Positions 1-9,062 of a stretch of 64,000 bases of DNA are shown in pieces. Location: NCBI RefSeq assembly GCF_014640535.1, contig NZ_BMHD01000001.1, forward strand, positions 1,738,214 to 1,802,213, given 5' to 3'. The notes beneath the pieces are model-generated. The model searched no databases, was not told where the DNA came from, and saw only the letters and a list, made by a program, of their open reading frames with translations. The DNA comes from Cnuibacter physcomitrellae (lineage in GTDB: Bacteria; Actinomycetota; Actinomycetes; Actinomycetales; Microbacteriaceae). The first letter of the stretch is position 1, and every line of letters begins with the position of its first letter. A program made the translations under genes and the position numbers.

Positions 1-3000
1 AGCCGCCGAACGCACTCGCTCCGTACTCGGTGAGCGTCGCGGGGACGCCGCTGTACGACACGCTGGTCGAGGTCGTCGACGACGAGCCGCCCGAGAGCGA
101 CAGCGTCGCGATGGTGCCGCTCACCGACACGGTGCCGCCCGACAGCTGCTTGGAGCTGATGTCGGCGATGAGCACCGCCGACGACGGACCCGTGACCTGG
201 ATGCGGGGGTTGGCCAGCGTCATGTCGAGCTGGCCGCCATGACCGGTGAAGTGCACCGAACCGGAGTAGGACACCCGGCCGAGCGAGTCGCTCGGGTTGT
301 AGGCGCCCGAGCCTCCCGACCAGCCGTAGCTCGATCCGTTGTCGGCGACGCCGCTGGTCGAGATCGTCCCCTTCGCGATCGGACCGGTGATGTAGGTGCG
401 GAAGGACTCCTTCACACCCCACGACATCGTCGCGCCGGTCACCTCCTGCGCCACGCACTGCTGCTGCGCCGGCGAGGCCACCGCGGGGACCGCGGGCGCC
501 ACGGCGGCCGCCGTCACGGTGAACTGCGCGCTGGCGGTGCCCGCCGCGCTGACCACCTCGACGGTGTGCGCGCCGGTCGCGAAGTCCGCGGGGACGGTCC
601 AGGTGAACCTCACGGCTCCCTGGGCGTCCGCGGTCTGCGGCTCGAGCTGGACCGGGTCGGAGTGGACGGTCGCCGAGACCTGCGCACCCGAGCCGAAGCC
701 GGTGCCGGTCACGACGAGCTGGTCGCCCTGCTTCACCTCTCCCGAGGAGAGGGTGACGGTCGGCACGATCACCGGAGGCACCACGGCGCCGTAGCTGAAC
801 GTGACCGGATCCGCCGTCTGGCCCGCGTACTGCGCGAAGCTGCTCGGCAGCTGGTCGGTGAACGCCGCCGCGAGGTCGGTCCAGGTCAGCGGCTCGCCGC
901 TGGGCTGGCCGGCCGGGATGGTCAGCGTGGCCGTCTCGACCCGCGCCATGTCGCCGGTGCCGGCCGTGTCGCTCGTCGAGATCAGGAGCGAGAGCCTGCC
1001 CGTCCCGGTCCCGTCGAGGGTGACGATCGGGTCGGCGATCGCGATGTCGAACCCGTGCGCCTGGCTGACGAACGAGACGGTTCCCTGGTAGGCGAGGGAG
1101 CCCACGCCGGTGGCGGGGTCGAAGTCGCCGTCGTCCGTCTGCACGAACTCGAACAGCCCGCCCGACGTCGTCGTGGCGCCGTTCGACGGAGTGATCGTGC
1201 CCTGGGCGATGCCCGTGACGTACGAACGCCACGACTGCTTGAAGCCCCACACGAGGCTTCCCGCATCCGACGGCGTCGGGACGACGGTCCAGGCGAGCTG
1301 GATCGGCGACGGGACCTTGTCCGCGTCCCTGCCCGAACCCGACGCGTAGTAGAACGCGCGGAGCGAGGAGGGCACGTTCATGACGAAGTCGTTCGCCCAG
1401 GCGCTGTCGTGACCGGCCTTCCACGTCCCGGATGCGGTGGTGCCGTCGTAGTCGAGGGTCGCGGTGGCCTCACCGCTCGCCGAGAAGTCGGGCCGGCCGC
1501 CGAGCGAGACGGTGTCGACGACCAGACGCTTCGGCGTCGCCGACTCGAAGGTCGTCACGTCGGCGGTCCAGAGGCCGGCACCGTCGGCGCCCACGACGAG
1601 CGTGGGGTTCGCGAGGTCGACCCAGAAGCCGCCGAACGCCGGGTAGGCGGTGACGCGGATCGACCCGTCGAACTGGACGATCGCGCAGTCCTGGTCGTAC
1701 GTCGCGACGCCGTCGCTGAAGGTGAACGTGTCGCCGTCGACGACGACGCCCTCACCGGAGGCCGTCTTGGTCCACTCGGCGCTGTAGGCGCTCCAGTCCC
1801 AGCTCGCGGCGACGCCCTGGACGGTGGGCGAACCCGCGTCGACGGTGCAGGCGGCCGGGGTCGTCGTGTCGACCACGCCGTAGTTCGCGGTCGGAGCGGA
1901 GGTCGAGGCCAGGAAGGCCCCGGCCGGGCCGAAGGCCGCGGTGAAGACGTGTCCGCCGGGGGCGAGCGTCGAGGTGGCGAGCGTCGCAACGCCGTCGACG
2001 AGCGCTGCCGAGCCGAGCGACACCGGGACGGAGGAGCCGTCCGCAGTGGCGAAGAACTCCACCGATCCGGTGGCCGTACCGCGCTCAGCCGCGACGGTGG
2101 CGGTCAGCGTGGTCGGCGTGCCCTGCACGACCGGAGCGGCGGGTCCCACCGCCAGGGTTGTCGTGGTGGGCGAGGCCGGAAGGGCCGGCCAGCTCAGCTC
2201 GATCGGCGACGGCGGCTTGCGGAGGTTGCCCGCGGTCTCGCCCGACCGGTAGTAGAACGGCCGGATGGAGGACGGCACGTCGAGCACGAAGGCGTTCGAC
2301 CAGGCGTCGGAGTAGTTCGCGCTCCAGGTGCCGCGCGCGGTGGTGCCGTCGAACGCGAGCGCGATCGACTGGGTGCCCGCCGTGGCGAACGCGGGGAACG
2401 CGACGCCGGAGAGCGTGCTCACGACGCGGTGGACGGGCGTGGAGTCCTCGAACGTGGTGACGTCGGCCGACCAGGTGCCGGTGCCGTCGGCCGCGATCGC
2501 GAGCGTCGGATCGGTGAGGTCGATCCAGAAGCCGCCGAACGAGGGGTAGGCGAGCACGCGGAGGGTGCCGTCGAACGAGATCACGGCGCAGTCGGAGCCG
2601 ACGGTGGCGACACCGTCCGAGAGCACGAAGGTCTGGCCGTCGACGGTGATGTCACCGGTCGCGCTCTTGACCCACTCGGTGCTGTACGCGCTGTAGTCCC
2701 AGCGGGCGGAGACGCCCTCGAGCGTGGCGGCGCCGGAGGCGGGCACGCACGAGGCGGCCTCGGCGGTGTCGACGACGCCGTAGTTGGTCGTCGTGGTGCC
2801 CTCCGAGCCGGCGAAGCCGACGGTGGGACGGTAGGCGGCGACCACGGTGTGACCGCCCGCGCCGAGCGTCCCGGTCCACGTCGCGACGCCGGCCTCGACG
2901 GCGGCGGTCCCGAGGGAGACCCGGTCGGTGGTGCCCGCGGCGACGTCGAAGAACTCGACGGAGCCGGTCGCGGTGCCGGTCTCGGCCGTCACCGTCGCGG

Positions 3001-3970
3001 TGGCGGTGGTGGCGGTGCCGAGCGCGACGGGGGCCGCCGGAGCGAGGGCGACCGCGGTCGTCGTGCCGACGGCCGGGGTCGGCGGGGCGGTCACGGTCAG
3101 CGCGACGGCCGAGGCGGACGAGGACGCGAACAGCGCGGGGTCGGCCGGGGTGAACTCCGCTCCCAGCGAGTGGTCGCCCACCGCGAGCGCTCCGGTCGTG
3201 GTCGTGGCCACGCCCGCGCTCACGCTGACGGGGGCGCCGAGCGGGGATCCCCCGTCGGTGAACTGCACGGTCCCGTCGGCGGCCGGGGACACGGTCGCCG
3301 AGAGCTCGACGTCGGTGCCCTGCTCGACGCTGCCGGAGGGGGAGACCCCGAGCGTGGTCGTGGTGCTCTGCTGCACCGGCGCCTCCTCGTACGGGAGGGC
3401 GAACGACACCGGGTCGAGCGCGGAGCCCTCCGGGTACGAACCGGTGAAGACCGCAGCCGTCGCCGGGCCGGCTGCGGCTGCGACCTGCGTGAACGTGGCG
3501 ACGCCGTCGGCCAGCACGGGGACCGCTCCGGTGAGGGTGGCGAAGACGCCGGTGCCGGAGGCCCCGGTCGAGTCGACGTAGTCGAAGCGGAGCTCACCCG
3601 TCCCGTCGCCGTCGAGGACGATCTCGGGGTCGGAGAGGGAGATGGAGATGCCGTGGGCGGGGACGCTCCAGGCCACGGTCCCGGCGAGGGCGACGTCGGC
3701 CGCTCCGGTCGTCACGTCGAAGGTGCCCGCACCCGAGGACCAACCGTAGGCGGGTGACGTGGTCGCCCCGCCCGAGGCGGTCGCGGTCCCCCCGAACCGA
3801 GCGACGTAACTGCGCCACGAGTCCTTGAATCCCCAGTCCAGGGACGCCCCCGTCACATCACCTGTCGCCGCGGATGCGGGCGCTGCGATGCCGACGACGG
3901 CGAGCCCCGAGACGACGGCGCCCACGACGAGGCCCGCGAGGGGCCTCAGACGTCTTCTCCCAGTTCGCAC
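1..3970 (-). CDS. htaA: Multi-domain HtaA haem-binding surface protein (3' end outside window)
   Basis: Secreted haem-capture protein, inferred to pick up haem outside the cell and pass it to the divergent HmuTUV importer. The GTG start at 3970 follows GGAG eight bases upstream. 1323 codons are visible and the reading frame runs off the window. A signal peptide occupies about residues 1-35 (cleavage after ASA). HtaA units lie near 43-190, 417-590, 717-893, 898-1060 and 1178 onward. Units 1, 4 and 5 have the canonical SWRSYV/SFRTYI tyrosine and an AHG or GHG histidine. Units 2 and 3 are variants (WDYSAYSTEW, WDWSAYSAEW) whose haem ligands look changed. Bacterial Ig-like modules separate them (about 205-400, 600-700, 1062-1150). 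Corynebacterial HtaA normally has two units, so this one is unusually long. The C-terminal anchor lies outside the window. Confidence 0.85.
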   Translation of the reverse strand, partial: MRTGRRRLRPLAGLVVGAVVSGLAVVGIAAPASAATGDVTGASLDWGFKDSWRSYVARFGGTATASGGATTSPAYGWSSGAGTFDVTTGAADVALAGTVAWSVPAHGISISLSDPEIVLDGDGTGELRFDYVDSTGASGTGVFATLTGAVPVLADGVATFTQVAAAAGPATAAVFTGSYPEGSALDPVSFALPYEEAPVQQSTTTTLGVSPSGSVEQGTDVELSATVSPAADGTVQFTDGGSPLGAPVSVSAGVATTTTGALAVGDHSLGAEFTPADPALFASSSASAVALTVTAPPTPAVGTTTAVALAPAAPVALGTATTATATVTAETGTATGSVEFFDVAAGTTDRVSLGTAAVEAGVATWTGTLGAGGHTVVAAYRPTVGFAGSEGTTTTNYGVVDTAEAASCVPASGAATLEGVSARWDYSAYSTEWVKSATGDITVDGQTFVLSDGVATVGSDCAVISFDGTLRVLAYPSFGGFWIDLTDPTLAIAADGTGTWSADVTTFEDSTPVHRVVSTLSGVAFPAFATAGTQSIALAFDGTTARGTWSANYSDAWSNAFVLDVPSSIRPFYYRSGETAGNLRKPPSPIELSWPALPASPTTTTLAVGPAAPVVQGTPTTLTATVAAERGTATGSVEFFATADGSSVPVSLGSAALVDGVATLATSTLAPGGHVFTAAFGPAGAFLASTSAPTANYGVVDTTTPAACTVDAGSPTVQGVAASWDWSAYSAEWTKTASGEGVVVDGDTFTFSDGVATYDQDCAIVQFDGSIRVTAYPAFGGFWVDLANPTLVVGADGAGLWTADVTTFESATPKRLVVDTVSLGGRPDFSASGEATATLDYDGTTASGTWKAGHDSAWANDFVMNVPSSLRAFYYASGSGRDADKVPSPIQLAWTVVPTPSDAGSLVWGFKQSWRSYVTGIAQGTITPSNGATTTSGGLFEFVQTDDGDFDPATGVGSLAYQGTVSFVSQAHGFDIAIADPIVTLDGTGTGRLSLLISTSDTAGTGDMARVETATLTIPAGQPSGEPLTWTDLAAAFTDQLPSSFAQYAGQTADPVTFSYGAVVPPVIVPTVTLSSGEVKQGDQLVVTGTGFGSGAQVSATVHSDPVQLEPQTADAQGAVRFTWTVPADFATGAHTVEVVSAAGTASAQFTVTAAAVAPAVPAVASPAQQQCVAQEVTGATMSWGVKESFRTYITGPIAKGTISTSGVADNGSSYGWSGGSGAYNPSDSLGRVSYSGSVHFTGHGGQLDMTLANPRIQVTGPSSAVLIADISSKQLSGGTVSVSGTIATLSLSGGSSSTTSTSVSYSGVPATLTEYGASAFGG

Positions 3971-4031
3971 GAGATCAACTCCAGTTCTTGGCTGTGTGCG
4001 GCCGCTCTCTCAGCGGCCCATCAGCCCCTAG

Positions 4032-4050
4032 TATGGGTAGCCTAAGCTTA
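4032..4050. promoter_or_regulatory. DtxR/IdeR-type iron box 1
   Basis: This 19-mer matches the corynebacterial/mycobacterial iron-box consensus (TTAGGTTAGCCTAACCTAA) at 14 of 19 positions, including the central TAGCCTAA. It lies in the 123-bp divergent spacer between the HtaA protein and hmuT, where an iron-dependent repressor could silence both directions when iron is plentiful. Match counted by eye. Confidence 0.65.
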
Positions 4051-4051
4051 T

Positions 4052-4070
4052 TAAGCAAAGCCTTACCTCA
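4052..4070. promoter_or_regulatory. Second, weaker DtxR/IdeR-like box
   Basis: This site matches the iron-box consensus at 13 of 19 positions, including AGCCT and ACCT. It starts 20 bp after box 1, about two helical turns, so two repressor dimers could sit on the same DNA face. Weaker than box 1; the tandem reading is inference. Confidence 0.4.
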
Positions 4071-4093
4071 ATCGTCGCCCGTCAGGATCCGCC

Positions 4094-5245
4094 GTGTCCC
4101 GCTCCCGCCTCCGCCGCCTCGCCCTCGTCGTCGTCGCCTCGACGGCCCTCCTCGGCCTCGGCGCCTGCTCCGTCCAGACCGCGGATGGGGAGGCCTCCCC
4201 CACCGGCGCGACGGCCGCGGCCGCACCCGCTCCCTGCGCCGACGCGAGCCCGGTCGAGCTCGCCGACATCCAGCCCGTCGCCGATCCCCGATCGATCACC
4301 GGGCCCGCCACCGCCTGCCTGGCCGACGACGCCGTCCCGGTCCTCGCCCCGCATCCGCAGCCCTCGCTGCCGGTCACGGTGGTCGACCACCAGGGCACGT
4401 CGGTCACCGTGACGGACACCAGCCGCATCCTCGCCCTCGACATGGCGGGCACGCTCGCGGCGACGGTCTACTCGCTCGGGCTCGGCGATCAGGTGGTCGG
4501 ACGCGACACGTCGACCGGGTTCGCACAGGCCGCCGACCTCCCCGAGGTGACGCAGGGCGGGCACCAGCTGAGCGCCGAGGCGATCCTCGCCCTGGCCCCC
4601 ACCGTCATCCTCACCGACACCTCCATCGGGCCGTGGGACGTCGTGCTGCAGATGCGCGACGCCGGGATCCCCGTCGTCGTGGTCACCCCCGACCGCTCCC
4701 TCGCCACCGTCGGGTCGCTGGTGCAGTCGGTGGCCGACGCCCTCGGGGTGCCCGCCGAGGGCGCGAGCGTCGCCGCCGAGCTCGAGCAGCGGATCGACGC
4801 CACCGAGGCGCAGATCGCGGCGATCGCCCCGACGTCCCAGGCCGACCGGCTGCGCATGCTCTTCCTCTACGTCCGGGGCAACGCCGGCGTGTACTACATC
4901 TTCGGCGGGGAGTCCGGGGCGGATGCGCTCATCACCTCGCTCGGCGCGGTCGACGTCGCGGGAGAGGCCGGCATCCAGGGCATGCGACCGATGACCGCGG
5001 AGGCGCTCGTCGCAGCGGCGCCCGACGTGATCCTGGTGATGACGAAGGGACTGGAGTCGGTGGGCGGAGTGGACGGCCTGCTCGAGCGGCTCCCTGCCGT
5101 CGCGCAGACGCCAGCGGGGCAGAACCGGCGGATCGTGGACATGAGCGACTACGAGATCCTGAGCTTCGGCCCGCGCACACCCGAGGTGCTGGCCGCCCTG
5201 GCGGGCGCGCTCTACGCACCGAGCGACTCGGCCGCCTCGCGATGA
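4094..5245 (+). CDS. hmuT: Haem ABC transporter substrate-binding lipoprotein HmuT
   Basis: Lipid-anchored receptor that delivers haem to the HmuU permease. The 383-residue protein has a signal peptide ending in the lipobox LGAC (Cys25), a low-complexity Ala/Pro linker, and a TroA/BtuF-type binding fold from about residue 95 (SVTVTDTSRILAL near the start, then LAPTVILTD, and a conserved second lobe with FLYVRGNAGVYYIFGG). The GTG start follows AGGA with seven-base spacing. Its stop overlaps the next start (ATGA). The iron boxes 25-60 bp upstream suggest iron repression. Assignment to haem rather than siderophore rests on the HtaA-type neighbours on both sides. Confidence 0.88.
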   Translation: MSRSRLRRLALVVVASTALLGLGACSVQTADGEASPTGATAAAAPAPCADASPVELADIQPVADPRSITGPATACLADDAVPVLAPHPQPSLPVTVVDHQGTSVTVTDTSRILALDMAGTLAATVYSLGLGDQVVGRDTSTGFAQAADLPEVTQGGHQLSAEAILALAPTVILTDTSIGPWDVVLQMRDAGIPVVVVTPDRSLATVGSLVQSVADALGVPAEGASVAAELEQRIDATEAQIAAIAPTSQADRLRMLFLYVRGNAGVYYIFGGESGADALITSLGAVDVAGEAGIQGMRPMTAEALVAAAPDVILVMTKGLESVGGVDGLLERLPAVAQTPAGQNRRIVDMSDYEILSFGPRTPEVLAALAGALYAPSDSAASR

Positions 5246-6336
5246 CCGCGGCCGTCGACCTCGAGGACGTCGTCGCCGCGCGCGCTCCGCGCCGCGACCG
5301 GGTCGCCGTGCGCACGCTGCTGTTCGGCGGCCTCGGCCTCGCGCTCGTCGTGGTGGCCGTCGTCTCCGCCGGGACCGGCCAGCTCGCCGTCCCGCCGGTG
5401 GAGGTGCTCGGCTCGGTGCTGCACCACCTCGGCATCGACGGCGTGCTCCCCGTCCCCGCGCACGAGAACGCGGACGCGGCGCTCTGGACGATCCGCTTCC
5501 CCCGCATCGCCCTGGCGATCCTCGTCGGAGCGGCGCTCGCCGTGGCGGGGATGCTCATGCAGGCGATCTTCGGGAACCCGCTGGCCGAGCCGAGCGTGGT
5601 GGGGGTCTCCTCGGGTGCGGCGCTCGGCGGCGCCGCGACGATCGTGTTCGGATGGGCGTTCCTCGGCTCGTGGACGATCGCCGTCGTCGCCTTCGCGACC
5701 GGCCTCGCCGCGACGGTGCTCGTCTACGTCATGTCCCGCTCGGGCGGCCGCACCGAGGTGGTCACGCTCGTGCTCACCGGCATCGCCGTCAACGCGGTCA
5801 CGAGCGCGGGACTGGCGTTCCTGGTGTTCTTCGGCGACCAGCAGGCGCGGGAGGAGATCGTGTTCTGGCAGCTGGGCTCCTTGAACGGAGCCCTCTGGTC
5901 GGATGTCCTCGTGGTGCTCCCCGTCGTGCTGGTCGGGGTCGCGGTGGCCCTCGTGCTCGCCCGGCGACTCGACCTGCTCACCCTCGGCGAGAGGGCCGCA
6001 CGGCATCTCGGCCTCAACGTCGAGGGGCTCCGCATCGGCGTCATCGTGCTCGTCGCGCTGCTCGTGGCGGTCGCGGTCGCCTTCACCGGGATCATCGCGT
6101 TCGTCGGGCTCGTGATCCCGCACCTCATGCGCATGATCCTCGGCCCCGCCCATCTGCCGCTGCTGATCGCCTCGACGCTCGGCGGGGCGCTCCTCCTGCT
6201 CACCGCCGACCTCGTCGCACGCACGGCGGTGCCCTACGCCGATCTCCCCATCGGCATGCTCACGAGCCTCGTCGGCGGCCCCTTCTTCTTCTGGCTGCTG
6301 CGGCGCACCCGCGCCCGATCGGGAGGATGGGGATGA
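5242..6336 (+). CDS. hmuU: Haem ABC transporter permease HmuU (FecCD family)
   Basis: Membrane permease of the haem importer, 364 residues with about ten hydrophobic segments, typical of the FecCD/BtuC family. Recognisable stretches include MLMQAIFGNPLAEPSVVGVS near residue 110 and the coupling region with IIAFVGLVIPHLMRMILG near residue 290. The start is the ATG of an ATGA overlap with hmuT, and its own stop overlaps hmuV the same way, so the three genes are translationally coupled. The first 25 residues are charged and poorly conserved, usual for cytoplasmic N-termini. Confidence 0.9.
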   Translation: MTAAVDLEDVVAARAPRRDRVAVRTLLFGGLGLALVVVAVVSAGTGQLAVPPVEVLGSVLHHLGIDGVLPVPAHENADAALWTIRFPRIALAILVGAALAVAGMLMQAIFGNPLAEPSVVGVSSGAALGGAATIVFGWAFLGSWTIAVVAFATGLAATVLVYVMSRSGGRTEVVTLVLTGIAVNAVTSAGLAFLVFFGDQQAREEIVFWQLGSLNGALWSDVLVVLPVVLVGVAVALVLARRLDLLTLGERAARHLGLNVEGLRIGVIVLVALLVAVAVAFTGIIAFVGLVIPHLMRMILGPAHLPLLIASTLGGALLLLTADLVARTAVPYADLPIGMLTSLVGGPFFFWLLRRTRARSGGWG

Positions 6337-7166
6337 GCGCCGTCGTGGCGAGGGGCGTGTCCGTCTCGATCGGCGGGGCACGGATCCTCGACGACGTCGA
6401 CCTCGAGGCACGCCCGGGCGAGCTCCTCGCGCTCGTCGGCCCGAACGGCGCCGGGAAGTCGACGCTCCTGGGCGTGATCTCGGGGGATGTCGCGCTCGGC
6501 TCCGGGACCGTCGAGATCGCGGGGCGACCGCTCGGCTCCTGGACGCTGAAGCACCTGGCGCGGGAGCGCGCCGTGCTGCTGCAGCAGACCGCGGTGTCCT
6601 TCCCCTTCACGGTGCAGCAGGTGGTCGAGATGGGGCGCGCGCCCTGGGCGGGCACGGCCCTCGAGGCGGATGACGACGACGCGATCGCCGACGCGGTGCT
6701 CCGCACCGACCTCGCGCGCCACCTCCCCCGCACGGTCCCGTCCCTCTCGGGCGGCGAGCGGGCGCGGGCGGCGCTGGCGCGCATCCTGGCCCAGCGCACG
6801 CGCATCCTGCTGCTCGACGAGCCGACGGCGGCCCTCGACATCCGCCACCAGGAGGACGTGCTCCGGCTGGCCCGCGAGCGGGCCGACGCGGGCGACGCCG
6901 TCATCGTCGTGCTGCACGACCTCTCGCTCGCCGCGGCGTTCGCCGACCGCGTGTGCCTGCTCGCGGACGGGCGCGTCGTAGCCGACGGACCGCCCGCGAC
7001 GGTCTTCACGGAGGACCTGCTCTCGCGGGTGTACGACCACCCGCTGGAGGTGCTGACGCATCCGTCGGACGGGACGCTCATCGTGCTCCCCCGTCGTGCC
7101 GGTCGCGCGAGCGCCGCCTCCCCCTCCGCCCCGCCGTCATCCCCCGCCCTGGAAGGAACGTCATGA
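6333..7166 (+). CDS. hmuV: Haem ABC transporter ATP-binding protein HmuV
   Basis: Cytoplasmic ATPase of the importer, 277 residues. Walker A GPNGAGKST is at 36-44, the signature LSGGE at 138-142, Walker B LLLDEP at 159-164, and the H-loop VLHD near 190. The ATG at 6333 is preferred over the in-frame ATG at 6327 because GGGAGG ends right before 6327, leaving the proper six-base spacing only for 6333. The start overlaps hmuU and the stop overlaps the next gene, each by ATGA. Confidence 0.9.
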   Translation: MSAVVARGVSVSIGGARILDDVDLEARPGELLALVGPNGAGKSTLLGVISGDVALGSGTVEIAGRPLGSWTLKHLARERAVLLQQTAVSFPFTVQQVVEMGRAPWAGTALEADDDDAIADAVLRTDLARHLPRTVPSLSGGERARAALARILAQRTRILLLDEPTAALDIRHQEDVLRLARERADAGDAVIVVLHDLSLAAAFADRVCLLADGRVVADGPPATVFTEDLLSRVYDHPLEVLTHPSDGTLIVLPRRAGRASAASPSAPPSSPALEGTS

Positions 7167-8005
7167 CCAGTCGCCGCCGCCCCTCCCGCCTCCTCCTCGC
7201 CCTGGCGGGAGCAGCGACCCTCCTCGGCAGCATGCTGGGCTCGTCCGCCGCCGCGAGCGCCGCCCCGCTCGTCGACATCACCGTCGTCGGCGGTGCCAGT
7301 GCTGCGGCGCCGTCGGAGGGCATGCCGGTCATGAACCCGGACGGGCCGACCCAGCTGCAGGTGTCCGGGACCGGCTTCCAGTCTGTCTCCGGCGGCTTCG
7401 GCGGAATCTACGTCCTCTTCGGCTGGGTCGACCCCTCAGGGGCATGGCAGCCCAGCGTCGGGGGCGCCACCGGCACCTCCTACCGCTACGCCATGGACGA
7501 CGAGGCCTCTCCGCAGGGGTATCAGCAGTTCATCTCCTTCCCGGGCGGCTCGACGGAGGCGTCCGCGTCGGGCGGGGTGCTCGCCGCGGACGGCACCTGG
7601 GCGACCACCCTCACCGTTCCCGGACCGGTGTTCCAGACCTTCGACCGCGAGAACAACGAGGTGACCGTCGACTGCCTCACCACCCAGTGCGGTGTGATCA
7701 CCATCGGCGCGCACGGCGTCGCGAACGCGAACAACGAGTCGTTCACGCCGGTGACGTTCGCGCAGCCGGCCCCCGCCGCGGTGGCCACCCCCTCTGCGAC
7801 GCCGACGCCCGGGGGCTCGGCGGGCGGGTCCGCGGCCGCATCGGCGTCACCGTCCGCGGAGGCGACGGCCGTGGCGCTCGACGCCACGAGCGGCTCGAGC
7901 GACTCGATGCTCCCGCTGCTGCTCGCCCTCGGCGTCATCGTCGTGGTCGTCGTCGCCGCGGTCGTCGTGGTCCTGGTGCTGCGCCGCCGCCGCGCGGCGC
8001 CTTAG
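7163..8005 (+). CDS. Membrane-anchored surface protein of the haem locus
   Basis: This 280-residue exported protein is the last gene of the haem operon, overlapping hmuV by ATGA, with GGAAGGA as ribosome site. It has a Sec signal peptide (cleavage near ASAA), one extracellular domain of about 190 residues (FGGIYVLFGWVDPSGAW near its start, a CLTTQC cysteine pair, then GAHGVAN), an Ala/Ser/Pro/Thr linker, and a C-terminal transmembrane helix followed by RRRR. There is no LPXTG motif, so it stays membrane-anchored. Its position suggests the haem relay role of corynebacterial HtaB/HtaC, but it lacks an obvious WGxK-type HtaA motif and may be a separate family. Confidence 0.75.
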   Translation: MTSRRRPSRLLLALAGAATLLGSMLGSSAAASAAPLVDITVVGGASAAAPSEGMPVMNPDGPTQLQVSGTGFQSVSGGFGGIYVLFGWVDPSGAWQPSVGGATGTSYRYAMDDEASPQGYQQFISFPGGSTEASASGGVLAADGTWATTLTVPGPVFQTFDRENNEVTVDCLTTQCGVITIGAHGVANANNESFTPVTFAQPAPAAVATPSATPTPGGSAGGSAAASASPSAEATAVALDATSGSSDSMLPLLLALGVIVVVVVAAVVVVLVLRRRRAAP

Positions 8006-8022
8006 GGGCGGCCGCGCGGCGC

Positions 8023-8976
8023 TCAGCTGCCGACGACGCGCTCCACGACCGGGGCTTCCTGCCCGCGGCGAGACGTCTGGCGTCGCGCCGGCCCCGGCCG
8101 GCCGCGCCGTGCCGCAAGCACACGGGGCCCCACCGAGATGGTGACGACGCCGAGGATGACGACGAGGCCCCCCAGGAGTTCGGCGAGGATCGGAGCCTCC
8201 CCCAGCCACACCCAGGCGACGAGCACCGCTATCGGAGGGACGAGGTAGAGCAGCGCGGTGGACGCGGCGACCGGCATCCTGGCCACCGCGTAGGCCCAGA
8301 GCACGAAGCCCGCCGCGGAGGGCAGCAGTCCGAGGTAGACGGCCGCCAGCCACGACTGGGGCCCGGCATCGACGAGGCCGGCGACGTCGAAGGGCACGAG
8401 CGGCAGCGTCATGATCGTGCCGGCGATCATCGCGTAGCACGCGACCTCGATGCTCGTGTAGCGGGCTAGCAGCGGACGCTGGAGCGGGTGGTAGATGCCC
8501 TGCACCACCATCGCAGCGACGACGATCCACACGGAGCCGGAGAGGGAGACGCCCGCTCGAGCCAGGCAGACGAACGCCACCCCGCCGAGGGCGATCGCGC
8601 TGCCGAGCACGGTCACCGCCGAGATCCGCTCCCGGAAGAGGACGCGAGCGGCGGCGACGGAGACCAGCGGCGCTGCGGCGACGATGATGCTCGCCGTGCC
8701 CGCAGGGACATCGAGCTCGCCCTGGTTGAGCAGGAGCTGATAGGCCGCCATCCCGAAGAACCCGCAGGCGAGGATCCACCCCAGGTCGCGCATCCGCGGC
8801 AGCCGAGCCCGCACGACGACAGCGCAGACGACGAGCGCGAGCGACGCCACCGCGAGCCGGACGAAGGACAACCCCGTGACTCCCAGGACCGGTGCAGCCA
8901 CACGGATGGCCGGGAACGCGGAGGCCCAGAGGACGACGACGAGGAGGCCGGCTGCAAGCGCGCGGAGAGGGACCAT
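8023..8976 (-). CDS. EamA-family (DMT) exporter
   Basis: Polytopic protein of 317 residues with about ten transmembrane helices in two EamA repeats, the RhaT/YdcZ drug-metabolite transporter fold. The start is placed at MVPLRALAAG, where the first hydrophobic helix begins; an upstream in-frame ATG at 9009 would add eleven polar residues with no ribosome site. It is divergent from a LysR regulator, a common arrangement for exporters controlled by that regulator. Substrate unknown. Its end lies 17 bp from the convergent haem-operon gene, with no terminator dyad between them. Confidence 0.82.
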   Translation of the reverse strand: MVPLRALAAGLLVVVLWASAFPAIRVAAPVLGVTGLSFVRLAVASLALVVCAVVVRARLPRMRDLGWILACGFFGMAAYQLLLNQGELDVPAGTASIIVAAAPLVSVAAARVLFRERISAVTVLGSAIALGGVAFVCLARAGVSLSGSVWIVVAAMVVQGIYHPLQRPLLARYTSIEVACYAMIAGTIMTLPLVPFDVAGLVDAGPQSWLAAVYLGLLPSAAGFVLWAYAVARMPVAASTALLYLVPPIAVLVAWVWLGEAPILAELLGGLVVILGVVTISVGPRVLAARRGRPGPARRQTSRRGQEAPVVERVVGS

Positions 8977-9010
8977 CCCACGATCGTGACCGCCCTGATT
9001 GACTAGCACA

Positions 9011-9039
9011 ACTGAGTGTTCTTTACTCGATTATTCAGT
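9011..9039. promoter_or_regulatory. Possible LysR operator dyad
   Basis: ACTGA (9011-9015) and TCAGT (9035-9039) form an interrupted inverted repeat in the spacer between the EamA exporter and the LysR gene. LysR regulators usually bind such interrupted dyads between divergent genes. The arms are only five bases, so this is tentative. Confidence 0.25.
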
Positions 9040-9062
9040 GCCGTTGAGCATATGCTGGCGAG

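Noticed and set aside
239-3757. 1172-codon open frame on the plus strand
   Set aside because: Arg/Gly/Asp-rich with no domains; it is the antisense shadow of the HtaA gene, whose minus-strand frame gives a signal peptide and five HtaA units.
7163-8005. Sortase-anchored protein
   Set aside because: The C-terminal helix and Arg tail lack an LPXTG or LAXTG motif, so simple membrane anchoring is more likely.
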